Below, piece after piece: positions 1-7,807 of a stretch of 15,435 nucleotides of DNA (position 1 is the stretch's first letter; the number at the start of each line of letters is the position of its first letter). This stretch comes from Acidimicrobiaceae bacterium (GTDB lineage: Bacteria > Actinomycetota > Acidimicrobiia > Acidimicrobiales > UBA8592). The translations under genes were made by a program, and so were the position numbers. The notes beneath the pieces were generated by a model. The model searched no databases. It saw only the letters and a program-made list of their open reading frames with translations, and was not told where the DNA came from. The DNA lies in NCBI GenBank assembly GCA_002724825.1, contig PBPU01000084.1, forward strand, positions 8,602-24,036, read 5' to 3'.

Positions 1-1571
1 ACATCTTCCCATGTTGACCTGGGATCAAGAATCTCATCGGGGACATTAGGGCAGCTCATTGGCATACGGAGGTTTAGAATTGGTTGAGTCTCTAATTCTG
101 CGTCGTCAAAAACACCTGAAAGTGCAGAGTCCAAAAGAGCACGGGTGTATTTCAGGGACATTCTTTCTCCCACCCCATAGGGGCCGCCACTCCAGCCAGT
201 ATTCAATAGAATGCATCGTGTATCGTGCTCTTGCATGCGCTTAGCTAAAAGGCTTGCATACACATGAGGTTTTTGAGACATAAATGGATCTCCGAAACAT
301 GCTGAAAAAGTTGCTTGCGGTTCAGTTATGCCAACTTCGGTTCCAGCTAATTTAGAAGTAAATCCAGTTACGAAATGGTACATAACTTCATCAGCGCTGA
401 GAATCGAGACTGGAGGAAGCACACCAAATGCATCTGCTGTCAGCAAGACAATTGTTTCAGGGTGCGGCCCTTTCGCTCCTTCAGCGACTCCAGGATTGCA
501 GGTCAGTGGGTAGGCAAACCTTGTATTTTCTGTTCTTGATCCATCACTTAAGTCGAATTCTTGGGGGTTTGTGTCTTCGATGGCTTTTCCAGAAACCGGC
601 GGGACATTTTCGATGAGTGTCCCTTTCATGCTAAGTGCTGCAGCAATAACAGGTTCTGCTTCCTTGTCTAAATCAATAAGTTTGGCATAACATCCATCTT
701 CAAAATTCGACACGCCAGTGTCGGTCCAAACATGCTCATCATCTCCGATAAGTAGGCGTTCTGGGTCGGCTGAAAGAGTTGTCTTCCCGGTGCCATAAAG
801 GCCGAATAAAATGGCACTGTCCGAGTCATCCCCAACGTTTGCTGAACAATGCATAGAAAGCTGGCCTTTAGCTGGTAGGACGTAATTCATTACAGTGAAC
901 ATTGTTTTCTTATTCACTCCGCAATAGTCAGCTGGGCCTACCACGAGAGCGACACGCTTCTCGATATCCATAATGACTGCGCGATTCGACTTGGTCCCAT
1001 CCCTTTCGGGTTCAGCGAGGAACGAAGGAACATTTAAGATTGTCCACCCGGATTCTATGCGGTCGGAGTCATCTCTTACATTCTTCGGGAACATGATGTT
1101 ACAGAAGTAGGCGTGCGTGGCATATTCACCAATAAATCGGTACGGTTCTGAAAATTCTGGATCCCATCCACAAAAAACATCCGTAACATATAGCGTCGCT
1201 TCTTTCTGGTTTAGGTGCTCCACAACCCTTGGGAGTAGTTCGTCAAACTTTTCTGGGGGAAATTGAGCAAAGCCATCTTTCCACCAAACCGTGTCTATTA
1301 CGCTCTCTCTAGCGACTGCAAAAGTGTCGGTGACAGGTCGGCCCGTGCATGACGGGTCTGTGTAATAAACGAGGGGCCCATCTACACCTAAGGCTGTTTG
1401 GAAGGCTTTCTGTTGGTTGGAATCTCCATTTGAATCGACTCTTCCTCTGTCATTCTCTATTGCTGCAAAAAATAGCTCGTCTTGGCTAAGCCCATAGTTA
1501 AGAGAGACAGTGTTAAGGCCAAATTGCTCGAGTAATTCTGCTGATAAGTTGCGCTGGGGGTTATTTGTCAT
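1..1571 (-). CDS. pckA: Phosphoenolpyruvate carboxykinase (ATP), C-terminus cut off by window edge
   Basis: Converts oxaloacetate plus ATP to PEP, CO2 and ADP in gluconeogenesis (cytoplasm). About 523 codons are visible and the frame is still open at position 1. The last visible residues (ILDPRSTWED) match the family's ILDPRNTY region, so roughly 40-50 residues should be missing. Seen: substrate Arg in TGRP (R78), the Lys pair K221-K222, the kinase P-loop GLYGTGKTTLS (257-267), the metal-binding LIGDDEH (Asp 277/278), and ENTRFAYPL carrying the second substrate Arg. The P-loop and DDEH identify the ATP-dependent, not the GTP-dependent, family. The ATG at 1571 has GGAG 8 nt upstream. The gene follows the cold-shock-like gene by 34 nt, so the two probably form one leftward operon. 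Odd: the usual GE[MI]KK before the metal Lys is GVNKK here. Identification is very secure. Confidence 0.95.
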   Translation of the reverse strand, partial: MTNNPQRNLSAELLEQFGLNTVSLNYGLSQDELFFAAIENDRGRVDSNGDSNQQKAFQTALGVDGPLVYYTDPSCTGRPVTDTFAVARESVIDTVWWKDGFAQFPPEKFDELLPRVVEHLNQKEATLYVTDVFCGWDPEFSEPYRFIGEYATHAYFCNIMFPKNVRDDSDRIESGWTILNVPSFLAEPERDGTKSNRAVIMDIEKRVALVVGPADYCGVNKKTMFTVMNYVLPAKGQLSMHCSANVGDDSDSAILFGLYGTGKTTLSADPERLLIGDDEHVWTDTGVSNFEDGCYAKLIDLDKEAEPVIAAALSMKGTLIENVPPVSGKAIEDTNPQEFDLSDGSRTENTRFAYPLTCNPGVAEGAKGPHPETIVLLTADAFGVLPPVSILSADEVMYHFVTGFTSKLAGTEVGITEPQATFSACFGDPFMSQKPHVYASLLAKRMQEHDTRCILLNTGWSGGPYGVGERMSLKYTRALLDSALSGVFDDAELETQPILNLRMPMSCPNVPDEILDPRSTWED

Positions 1572-1605
1572 ATGCTTTCTCCGGCTGGGGTGCCGATTTC
1601 AGTAC

Positions 1606-1833
1606 CTATTGCAGGAAATCTGGAGTTCCCATATCAACCTCAGACCCAAGTCGTAAATTTGTTGCAAGCCCGCTATCTTCAAGATCAAATATTACCCTTT
1701 GTCCTTGACGAAGCATCCGAAAGATTGAACCTTCAAGAGCAGTGGGAGCTAGCTCGTATTCAATGAAGTCTCTTTCAGACATGACAACACCATCTTTGGT
1801 GTTTGGGTCATATGACTTAATTACTCCCTGCAT
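1606..1833 (-). CDS. Small cold-shock-domain-like protein (75 aa)
   Basis: This 75-residue protein begins MQGVIKSYDPNTKDGVV, the layout of the first strands of a cold-shock OB fold (M-x-G-x-[IV]-K-x-[YF]-x-x-x-x-G-x-[GV]-x-[IV]). It continues with LRQGQRVIFDL, like the 'GQ.V.F.v' strand of CspA-type proteins. The RNP1 aromatic pair (KGFGFI) reads KDGVVM and the RNP2 VFVH equivalent is EYEL, so the classical nucleic-acid-stacking aromatics are absent. The C-terminus (LRLGSEVDMGTPDFLQ) is an extra tail beyond a normal CSD. The ATG at 1833 has a clear GGAG 7 nt upstream, supporting a real gene. It lies 34 nt ahead of pckA on the same strand and is probably cotranscribed. Nucleic-acid binding is inferred from fold resemblance only; it could be a different small OB-fold regulator. 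Confidence 0.72.
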   Translation of the reverse strand: MQGVIKSYDPNTKDGVVMSERDFIEYELAPTALEGSIFRMLRQGQRVIFDLEDSGLATNLRLGSEVDMGTPDFLQ

Positions 1834-1878
1834 GCAGGTCTCCTATCGTCCGGTTGTTGCCTTAACGAATCCTTCAAG

Positions 1879-1884
1879 AATATA
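1879..1884 (-). promoter_or_regulatory. Possible -10 box for the cold-shock-like gene and pckA
   Basis: On the minus strand the hexamer TATATT lies about 45 nt upstream of the ATG at 1833. No convincing -35 element is visible at 16-18 nt spacing. It sits in the 159-bp divergent intergenic region 1834-1992, which has no ORF of interest on either strand. Confidence 0.3.
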
Positions 1885-1978
1885 CGACTGGGAACTAAAG
1901 GGGCGAACCAAAGAGCCTTTCATCAAATTTTGTTGTAAGTAGGTCTATGGGATTTCGCAGCAGTAGCAATCTTGTGAG

Positions 1979-1984
1979 TAGTAT
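1979..1984 (+). promoter_or_regulatory. Putative -10 box of a leaderless fakA transcript
   Basis: TAGTAT matches the actinobacterial TANNNT -10 and is followed by 8 nt and then the GTG start at 1993. No Shine-Dalgarno precedes that GTG, so transcription would begin at or next to the start codon. Confidence 0.42.
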
Positions 1985-1992
1985 CTGATTTC

Positions 1993-3636
1993 GTGGATGA
2001 TTTTCAATACTTTTCCGGCAACGACATAAGAAACGTCATTTTTGCATTTCGTGATTCTTTGAAAACCTATTCCGATGTTCTGAATGCATTAAACGTATAC
2101 CCAGTTCCAGATGGCGATACGGGAACGAATATGTCGCTAACTCTTGTTTCAGTAACCGATGAACTAGATAAGAGCGGTAACGGGGTATCTTCGCAATGGG
2201 AAGCAATAAGTCATGGAAGTTTGATGGGCGCCAGAGGAAACTCTGGGGTGATTCTTTCACAGATCTTGCGTTCAATGGCAGAAAGTTTCGCTTCGGCTAA
2301 CGAAATCGATGCGAAGGCTATTTCTGTAGCTCTTCAGGCTGCTTCCGAGGCGGCCTATGGGTCTGTAATGAGGCCAGTTGAAGGAACTATCCTGACTGTG
2401 GCTCGAGAAGTAGCTGAGGAGGCTCTAAAGCTTGCCAGCGAAGATATCTCTATAGTTTCTTTCCTTGAAAGAATCGTTTCCGAAGGAGAGGCATCTCTAG
2501 AACGCACCCCTGACCTGCTACCTGTATTAAAGGAGGCGGGTGTAGTTGATGCTGGTGGTGCGGGCTATCTCTTGCTTCTTTCATCATTTCTTCACGTTGC
2601 AGATGGACGCCCTATTCCTTCTCCTGCCGAAGTTCCGGAAAATATTGAGGCCTCTGATCACCTTGCAGCTACAGGCTTAACAGAGGTAGGAGAACTGAGG
2701 TATGAAGTTATGTTTTTCCTAGAAGCTCCTGATGAAACTATTGCTAATTTCAAAGAAGATTGGGCTGATCTCGGCGACTCAATAGTTGTTGTAGGCGGGA
2801 ATGGTCTTTATAACTGCCACATACATACCGATGATATAGGCGGAGCCATTGAAGCAGGTATTCGACAAGGAACGCCGAATACGATTCGAGTGACCGACCT
2901 TCACGAAGAACTAGGAGATCATCTTGAGACACTTGAAATAGGCGGAGGAAACACTATCTCCGTTACTAATGATTCTGAGTCTGTAACGGCGGTTATTGCC
3001 GTCGTTGCAGGAGACGGGGTTCAAGCAATCTTTGATTCATTAGGTGTGAATGCAGTAGTGAAGGGCGGACAGTCAATGAACCCATCGGTTCGTGACCTTA
3101 TTCAAGCTGCAGAATCAGTCTCGGCTTCTCAAATAATCATTCTTCCAAATAACAAGAATATTATTCCTGTAGCTGAGCAAGTTAACTCCCAAGTCAAAAA
3201 GACGGTTCAAGTAGTTCCGACCCGAAGTATTCCCGAAGGGTTTGCTTCTCTACTTGCATTTGACCCCAAAGCAGATGCAGAAAATAATCTTGCTCCTATG
3301 AAAGAAGCCGCAGAACAAGTCATGCCAGGTGAGATCACGCGTGCAGTTCGCGATAGCGAAACGACGGTTGGAAAGGTCGAAGAAGGCGATTGGATAGGGC
3401 TTGATCGTGACGGGGTCTGTGTGATTTCGAAATCAATCACAGAAGCTGCTATCAGTTTGCTGGACAAGCTCCTCGGACCTGATCATGAATTAGTGACCGT
3501 GATTACAGGAGAGGAGAGTAGCGATGACCACACAAAGGAAATTTCTAAGTGGCTGGAAGAAAATAAACAAGATATTGAAGTCGAAGTCCATTCAGGTGGG
3601 CAGCCTTTATACGCGTACTATTTTGGTGTGGAATAA
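1993..3636 (+). CDS. fakA: Fatty acid kinase ATP-binding subunit FakA (DhaL/DAK2-type, YloV family)
   Basis: FakA phosphorylates fatty acids presented by a FakB (DegV-family) partner, giving acyl-phosphate for PlsX/PlsY phospholipid synthesis. The 547 residues match the family length. The N-terminal DhaL (DAK2) kinase domain shows the metal/nucleotide motif DGDTGTNM (40-47), GARGNSG (79-85), VEGTILTVAREV, and DAGGAGY (from 186). The middle domain has LRYEVMFFLEAP and the His-containing CHIHTDD (275-281). The C-terminal DegV-like domain has GGQSMNPS (358-365) and LPNNKNI. The only plausible start is the GTG at 1993, because a stop lies at 1975 in frame and no ATG is near; it has no SD. The gene sits before recG as in many Gram-positives. 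The rpmB that often precedes it is not here; the divergent pckA pair is instead. No fakB is in the window. Confidence 0.92.
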   Translation: MDDFQYFSGNDIRNVIFAFRDSLKTYSDVLNALNVYPVPDGDTGTNMSLTLVSVTDELDKSGNGVSSQWEAISHGSLMGARGNSGVILSQILRSMAESFASANEIDAKAISVALQAASEAAYGSVMRPVEGTILTVAREVAEEALKLASEDISIVSFLERIVSEGEASLERTPDLLPVLKEAGVVDAGGAGYLLLLSSFLHVADGRPIPSPAEVPENIEASDHLAATGLTEVGELRYEVMFFLEAPDETIANFKEDWADLGDSIVVVGGNGLYNCHIHTDDIGGAIEAGIRQGTPNTIRVTDLHEELGDHLETLEIGGGNTISVTNDSESVTAVIAVVAGDGVQAIFDSLGVNAVVKGGQSMNPSVRDLIQAAESVSASQIIILPNNKNIIPVAEQVNSQVKKTVQVVPTRSIPEGFASLLAFDPKADAENNLAPMKEAAEQVMPGEITRAVRDSETTVGKVEEGDWIGLDRDGVCVISKSITEAAISLLDKLLGPDHELVTVITGEESSDDHTKEISKWLEENKQDIEVEVHSGGQPLYAYYFGVE

Positions 3637-3731
3637 TCTGGAGTTAGTTCCTATTTAGTTAGAGGTTTAGGCATTCATTATTTTTTGCGAATCCCCAATC
3701 AATATTTTTCGAGATCGGCTAAACCAAATAT

Positions 3732-5861
3732 ATGATGCGCGAGACGTCACCACTTACATTGTCAGACCTTAACAACTTACCTGTCACACGTCTTAGGGGA
3801 GTTGGGGTAAAAAAGGAACAGGCGCTGAACTCTGTAGGTATAGAAACAGTTCTTGACGTTATGTCACATTACCCAAGGAGATACATCGACCGAACGAAGG
3901 AGGCAAAAATAGGGTCACTCCGAGAGGGCGATGAAGGGATGGTTCTCGCTGAAGTCTTAGATGTTCAAACTATTCGGACTAGGAGCAGAAAGAAGATAGT
4001 AAAAGTTGAAGTAACTGACGGGACGGGGCTTCTTGAGGTCACGTTCTTTAATCAGCCATGGAGAGCACGGCAGCTCCAAGAAGAGATGCATGTAGTTATC
4101 TTTGGGAAATTGGAGATATATCGGGGTAAAGGAAGGATGACTAATCCAGTTGTTGATTTAGTTGGAGATAAAACAGGAAGAATTGTTCCGGTATATCAAC
4201 AGTCGGGGAAAGCTGGTTTAACCACTTGGGAGTTGAGCGCATGGGTATTGGATGCCTTGCACAAGTGCAGGGTTAGAGGTTTTGCAGAGCCGTTACCCAT
4301 GCAGGTTCGTCGGAAACATAACTTGGTTGATCGTGCCACAGCATTTAAGAACATTCATAACCCGACTACGTTGGGGGAGGCTATTGAAGCCCGAAAGAGA
4401 TTGGTATTTGATGAACTTCTCCGGATCCAATTGATTTTAGTTGCAAGAAAGCGAAGTTTTGAAACTACAAGTCATGGGATATCCCATGACTTTGAGGGGA
4501 AGTTTATTGACCTTCTTCTCTCCTCGCTACCTTTCGAACTCACTGGAGCTCAGAACCGAGTAATAAACGAAATTAGATCTGACTTGCAGTCACAAATGCC
4601 AATGCACAGGTTGCTTCAGGGTGACGTTGGGTCAGGTAAGACACTTGTTGCGCTTGCTGGATTGCTTAGTGTCGTTGAAGGCGGGCGGCAAGGAGTCATA
4701 ATGGCGCCGACAGAAGTTCTTGCTGAACAGCATTATTTGGGGATCTCAGACTTAACGGAGTCTTTCAAAGTCCCCTGTCCTGAGAATCTGATGGGGGAAA
4801 GGCCCCTTGGGGTTGAACTGCTAACCAGTCGGACAAGCCAACGTGATAGAAATAGAATTTGCTCAGGACTTTCTGAGGGGACTATTGACATTGTGATTGG
4901 GACACACTCATTGATTCAAGAAGGCATAGAATTTAGAGATTTGGGCCTTACTGTGATTGATGAGCAGCACCGTTTTGGCGTCGATCAACGAGCAGCACTT
5001 CGGGCAAAAGCATCAGGGAAGGAAGTCCCCGACTTATTAGTTATGACTGCTACTCCCATCCCAAGGACAGCAGCGATGACCGTCTACGGGGATTTAGATG
5101 TTTCTGTTCTTGACGAATTACCTCCCGGTCGAACTCCAATATCAACGAAATGGGTTGAAGACGATAGTGAAGTTTGGGAAAAAGTTAGAAACCAGATACA
5201 GCAAGGGAATCAAGCTTATGTGGTCTGCCCTCTTATTGGAGATAACGAGACAACACAAAAAGCTTCAGTCGAGGAAATGCACAAGCGGTTAGTCGAGACT
5301 GAGCTAGGAGGTTTAAAAGTTGATCTTCTGCATGGCCGTTTGACAGGCCCAGAGAAAAATGAAGTCATGACGAGGTTCAGAGAAGGGAATATAGATGTTC
5401 TTATCTCAACGACGGTTATTGAGGTGGGGGTAGATGTTCCAAACGCAACAGTTATGGTCATTCTCGATGCTGAACGTTTTGGTATAGCTCAACTACACCA
5501 GCTTCGCGGAAGAGTAGGCCGAGGCGATATGGAGTCTTGGTGTTTCCTTGTTAGTCACGTTAGGACGGATGATGCAGTGCAAAGGTTGAGCGCTCTTGAA
5601 TCTTCAACTGATGGATTCGAATTAGCTGAGATTGATCTAGAAATTAGAGGAGAAGGGACGATTATGGGCGCATTCCAAAAGGGCAGAAACGATTTAAGAA
5701 TTGCTTCATTGCGAAGAGATAAGCATTGGGTAGGGCTTGCGCGGGAGGCAGCTGTTGAACTTCTCGACCTTCCAAAGGATGACGAAGACCTGTCTCTTCT
5801 CATCCAAGAAGTAGAGCTTTTATTTGGGCAAGAAGAAACAGAGTACTTATTCAAGTCGTAA
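3732..5861 (+). CDS. recG: ATP-dependent DNA helicase RecG
   Basis: RecG remodels stalled replication forks and branch-migrates Holliday junctions, acting on chromosomal DNA. The 709 residues fit the family. The N-terminal wedge/OB domain includes LRGVGVKKEQAL and the conserved YPRRYIDR. The helicase core shows motif I QGDVGSGKT (296-304), motif Ia APTEVLAEQHY, motif II DEQHRFG (410-416), motif III TATPIPRT (439-446), motif V TTVIEVGVDVPNA and motif VI QLHQLRGRVGRG (587-598). The C-terminal region has the expected RGEGTIMG and RIASL segments. Two adjacent ATGs (3732 and 3735) could serve as start and neither has an SD. The 95-bp gap after fakA shows no clear terminator, so cotranscription with fakA or a separate promoter are both possible. 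All catalytic motifs are intact. Confidence 0.97.
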   Translation: MMRETSPLTLSDLNNLPVTRLRGVGVKKEQALNSVGIETVLDVMSHYPRRYIDRTKEAKIGSLREGDEGMVLAEVLDVQTIRTRSRKKIVKVEVTDGTGLLEVTFFNQPWRARQLQEEMHVVIFGKLEIYRGKGRMTNPVVDLVGDKTGRIVPVYQQSGKAGLTTWELSAWVLDALHKCRVRGFAEPLPMQVRRKHNLVDRATAFKNIHNPTTLGEAIEARKRLVFDELLRIQLILVARKRSFETTSHGISHDFEGKFIDLLLSSLPFELTGAQNRVINEIRSDLQSQMPMHRLLQGDVGSGKTLVALAGLLSVVEGGRQGVIMAPTEVLAEQHYLGISDLTESFKVPCPENLMGERPLGVELLTSRTSQRDRNRICSGLSEGTIDIVIGTHSLIQEGIEFRDLGLTVIDEQHRFGVDQRAALRAKASGKEVPDLLVMTATPIPRTAAMTVYGDLDVSVLDELPPGRTPISTKWVEDDSEVWEKVRNQIQQGNQAYVVCPLIGDNETTQKASVEEMHKRLVETELGGLKVDLLHGRLTGPEKNEVMTRFREGNIDVLISTTVIEVGVDVPNATVMVILDAERFGIAQLHQLRGRVGRGDMESWCFLVSHVRTDDAVQRLSALESSTDGFELAEIDLEIRGEGTIMGAFQKGRNDLRIASLRRDKHWVGLAREAAVELLDLPKDDEDLSLLIQEVELLFGQEETEYLFKS

Positions 5862-5894
5862 TTCTCGTGAAAGTTAATCCATTTTCTTCAGGTT

Positions 5895-6047
5895 TTATTC
5901 TTCCAGTACAATATCCCATCTATCTAAGCAACCAAGACACCGATAGAAAGCCACCATTCCAGCTTCCCATCCCTCTTCTGGTGGGTAGCTAGCTAATCGA
6001 CACCTTTCACCACAATCGACACAGATAATTTCTTCTGGAATTTCCAT
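5895..6047 (-). CDS. Small zinc-ribbon protein (about 50 aa), function unknown
   Basis: On the minus strand between recG and rsmD, an ORF encodes MEIPEEIICVDCGERC…YRCLGCLDRWDIVLEE. The two knuckles CVDC and CLGC (Cys-x2-Cys … Cys-x2-Cys) suggest a compact zinc ribbon. The frame extends upstream to an ATG at 6104, but that would overlap the start of rsmD. I prefer the ATG at 6047, which has AGGAG just upstream, though the spacing of 3 nt is tight; the ATG at 6059 is the alternative. It converges with recG (33-bp gap) and diverges from rsmD (37-bp gap). No family is recognised with certainty. The paired CxxC motifs, acidic C-terminus and clean fit between neighbours argue for a real gene, but its role is unknown. 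Confidence 0.62.
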   Translation of the reverse strand: MEIPEEIICVDCGERCRLASYPPEEGWEAGMVAFYRCLGCLDRWDIVLEE

Positions 6048-6070
6048 TGTCTCCTTCATCTTCTTCAGAC

Positions 6071-6076
6071 TATTGT
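6071..6076 (+). promoter_or_regulatory. Putative -10 box of a leaderless rsmD transcript
   Basis: TATTGT (TANNNT) ends 8 nt before the ATG at 6085, with no SD between. Because the upstream gene is on the opposite strand, rsmD must have its own promoter near here. Confidence 0.38.
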
Positions 6077-6084
6077 TGCCCATC

Positions 6085-6609
6085 ATGCGCATCGTATCGG
6101 GCATTGTGAAGGGAAGAAGGATCTTGCCTCCTCAAATTGAAGATGTGCGCCCGACCAAAGATAGGGTTCGTGAAGCAGTTTTTAATTCATTAAGAAGCTT
6201 CGACCTTATAGATGGCCGCCACTTCTTTGACTTATTTGCTGGGTCAGGGGCACTTGGTTTGGAAGCGCTCTCACGTGGAGCGAAGTTTGCTACTTTTGTT
6301 GATCGCCGAAAAGCGTGCATTGAAGTGATCCAGAAAAACATAGAAACGTTGGGATTCATAGATGTAACAGATGTGAGGCATTGCGATTATCTTCAAGTTG
6401 CAACAACAATTACAAAGAACGACATCGTACTCCTTGACCCGCCCTACAATTTTGCTGATTGGGACTACCTTCTGCGTCACTTATCAGCAGAGGTCGCAGT
6501 AATTGAAACTGAAAGTGAAATTTCGTTACCAGAATCTTGGACATCAATAAAGTTTAAGAAATATGGTTCGACTTATGTCAATATCGCAGTACAAGCGGAT
6601 AAACGCTGA
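6085..6609 (+). CDS. rsmD: 16S rRNA (guanine(966)-N(2))-methyltransferase RsmD
   Basis: Methylates G966 (E. coli numbering) of 16S rRNA using S-adenosylmethionine during 30S assembly. The 174 residues match the family. The N-terminus MRIVSGIVKGRRI and RPTKDRVREAVFN are characteristic. SAM-binding motif I is DLFAGSGALGLE (49-60), and the catalytic N6/N2-adenine/guanine methylase motif IV DPPY is at 118-121. I chose the ATG at 6085 because homologues begin MRI…; two in-frame TTG codons at 6073 and 6076 would add four residues without an SD. The preceding gene runs in the opposite direction, and coaD follows after 117 bp. RsmD-CoaD adjacency is very common. Confidence 0.95.
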   Translation: MRIVSGIVKGRRILPPQIEDVRPTKDRVREAVFNSLRSFDLIDGRHFFDLFAGSGALGLEALSRGAKFATFVDRRKACIEVIQKNIETLGFIDVTDVRHCDYLQVATTITKNDIVLLDPPYNFADWDYLLRHLSAEVAVIETESEISLPESWTSIKFKKYGSTYVNIAVQADKR

Positions 6610-6714
6610 CCTTTCGACGTCTTAAACGTAAATGAGCCTTTGCAATCCTTACTTCTAATAGGCAAAGATCTTCGGTTGCTTCTTACTCTCTGAAGTGTTC
6701 AGTAAAACCTGAGC

Positions 6715-6720
6715 TAGAAT
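6715..6720 (+). promoter_or_regulatory. Putative -10 box of a leaderless coaD transcript
   Basis: TAGAAT is followed by 6 nt and then the ATG of coaD at 6727, with no SD. This spacing would put the transcription start at the A of the ATG. The -35 region shows only weak similarity to consensus. The 117-bp rsmD-coaD gap otherwise holds only a weak 6-bp inverted repeat at 6638-6667 without a T-tract. Confidence 0.5.
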
Positions 6721-6726
6721 ACACAT

Positions 6727-7197
6727 ATGGCGATAGCAATGTATCCAGGTTCGTTCGATCCTCTTCACGACGGGCATGTTCATATAGTCGAAGTTGCATC
6801 ACAAATCTTCGAAAAAGTCTATGTTTCAGCGATGTACAATCCATCAAAAGAAGGATTCCTGCCACTAGCTCAAAGAGAAGAGTTACTGGGGAAGTGCTTC
6901 TCCAGATTCGACAATGTGGTAACCATGAGCTCTCCTGATTTAGTTGTGCACGCTGCCGAGAGTGTCTCCGCAACGCATCTAGTTAAGGGAATTCGTGGGC
7001 CTGCTGACCTTGAAACAGAAATCCAGATGGCGCAAACAAACAAAACTGTCTCTGGAATACAGACACTATTTATTCCTGCCGAACCACAACTATCGTATCT
7101 TTCAAGTAGGTTTATACGCGAGATAGCTCTCCAGGGTGGGGACATTACTGGTTTAGTGCCAGATGAAGTCGCAAACTATTTGGTAAAGGGGGAATAG
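6727..7197 (+). CDS. coaD: Phosphopantetheine adenylyltransferase CoaD
   Basis: Transfers AMP from ATP to 4'-phosphopantetheine, giving dephospho-CoA (penultimate step of CoA synthesis, cytoplasm). The 156 residues are the normal length. The nucleotidyltransferase signature PGSFDPLHDGH spans residues 7-17 with the (T/H)xGH motif as HDGH at 14-17. KGIRGPADLETEIQMA corresponds to the family's RGLRxxxDFxxExQMA, and YLSSRFIREIA to the ATP-binding SSxxxxEIA segment. The start at 6727 is set by the family's short N-terminus. The stop is one base before the GTG of the next gene, so the two are almost certainly cotranscribed. CoA made here supplies the phosphopantetheine arm of the acyl carrier protein encoded downstream. 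Confidence 0.96.
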   Translation: MAIAMYPGSFDPLHDGHVHIVEVASQIFEKVYVSAMYNPSKEGFLPLAQREELLGKCFSRFDNVVTMSSPDLVVHAAESVSATHLVKGIRGPADLETEIQMAQTNKTVSGIQTLFIPAEPQLSYLSSRFIREIALQGGDITGLVPDEVANYLVKGE

Positions 7198-7198
7198 C

Positions 7199-7807
7199 GT
7201 GACCGATCTTGAAGATTCAAATATGGAAAGTGATGATGTATTTGAACCTGTTACGCCATATCAAATTCCAGAGGTAGAAAGACTTCTTCAAACCCTCATA
7301 GACCTTGTGGAGTCGGCAAGGCCGGTGCCACTCTCGGCCTCTTCAATGATCAATAAAGAGGAAGTACTTGGCATTTTGAAAGATGTGTCACTTCGTCTAC
7401 CTGATGAAATTCGAGCTGCACGATGGTTACTGAAACAAAGAGAAGACTTCCTCGCACGAACTCAACGAGAAGGTGACGAACTTATGGACTTAGCCCGCGC
7501 TCGCGCTGGCCAAATGGTTCAAAGGTCGGAAGTTGTTAAATCTGCCGAAGTCCACGCAAGACGAGTCGTTGAAGCTGCTGAAAGTGAAGCGCGACGCCTG
7601 AAACTAGAAACTGAAGACTTTTGTGATCAAAGGCTCGCAAGTTTTGAGGCTCTCCTTAACAGAACAATCCACTTGGTTGCAGATGGAAGGACAAAATTGC
7701 AGGGCGATCCGCTTGCAGATCTAACTGCCGCACATCAACCTCAGACTATAGAAGAAGAAAACATTCCCAGTTTGTACGATCAGGATGAAAGTGGAAGAAA
7801 CACCTAA
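7199..7807 (+). CDS. sepIVA: SepIVA-like coiled-coil (DivIVA-type) septation protein
   Basis: This 202-residue protein matches mycobacterial Rv2927c/SepIVA in layout and position. It has an N-terminal helical block (VERLLQTLIDLVESARPVPLS), a segment with EVLGILKDV, and a long Ala/Glu/Arg-rich coiled coil (about residues 75-145, e.g. AARWLLKQREDFLARTQREG). The conserved C-terminal block reads FCDQRLASFEALLNRTIHLV, equivalent to the 'VDNKLAEFEEFLNGTL' end of Rv2927c. The coiled coil is shorter than in mycobacteria (about 245 aa). SepIVA-type proteins act at the cytoplasmic face in septation and cell-envelope growth; here that role is inferred by homology and synteny. The GTG at 7199 has a G-rich SD (7188-7193) about 6 nt away. 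It lies between coaD (1-nt gap) and DUF177 (23-nt overlap), exactly the actinobacterial order. An ATG at 7223 is the alternative start. Confidence 0.78.
   Translation: MTDLEDSNMESDDVFEPVTPYQIPEVERLLQTLIDLVESARPVPLSASSMINKEEVLGILKDVSLRLPDEIRAARWLLKQREDFLARTQREGDELMDLARARAGQMVQRSEVVKSAEVHARRVVEAAESEARRLKLETEDFCDQRLASFEALLNRTIHLVADGRTKLQGDPLADLTAAHQPQTIEEENIPSLYDQDESGRNT

Noticed and set aside
1742..1942. Plus-strand ORF across the cold-shock-like gene
   Set aside because: Antisense to a gene with a good SD and a recognisable N-terminus; no motif.
5555..5854. 99-residue minus-strand ORF opposite the recG C-terminus
   Set aside because: Ser/Arg-rich shadow of recG with no recognisable domain and no SD.
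6073..6084. TTG start for rsmD at 6073
   Set aside because: It adds only MLPI before the family-typical MRIVSG and has no SD; the ATG at 6085 agrees with homologues.
6048..6104. Longer N-terminus for the minus-strand zinc-ribbon gene (ATG at 6104)
   Set aside because: It would overlap the rsmD start, and the added residues (MPDTMRMMG…) mirror the rsmD coding sequence. An internal ATG with AGGAG fits better.
6638..6667. Hairpin CTTTGC/GCAAAG between rsmD and coaD
   Set aside because: Only 6 bp with an 18-nt loop and no T-tract; could easily be chance.
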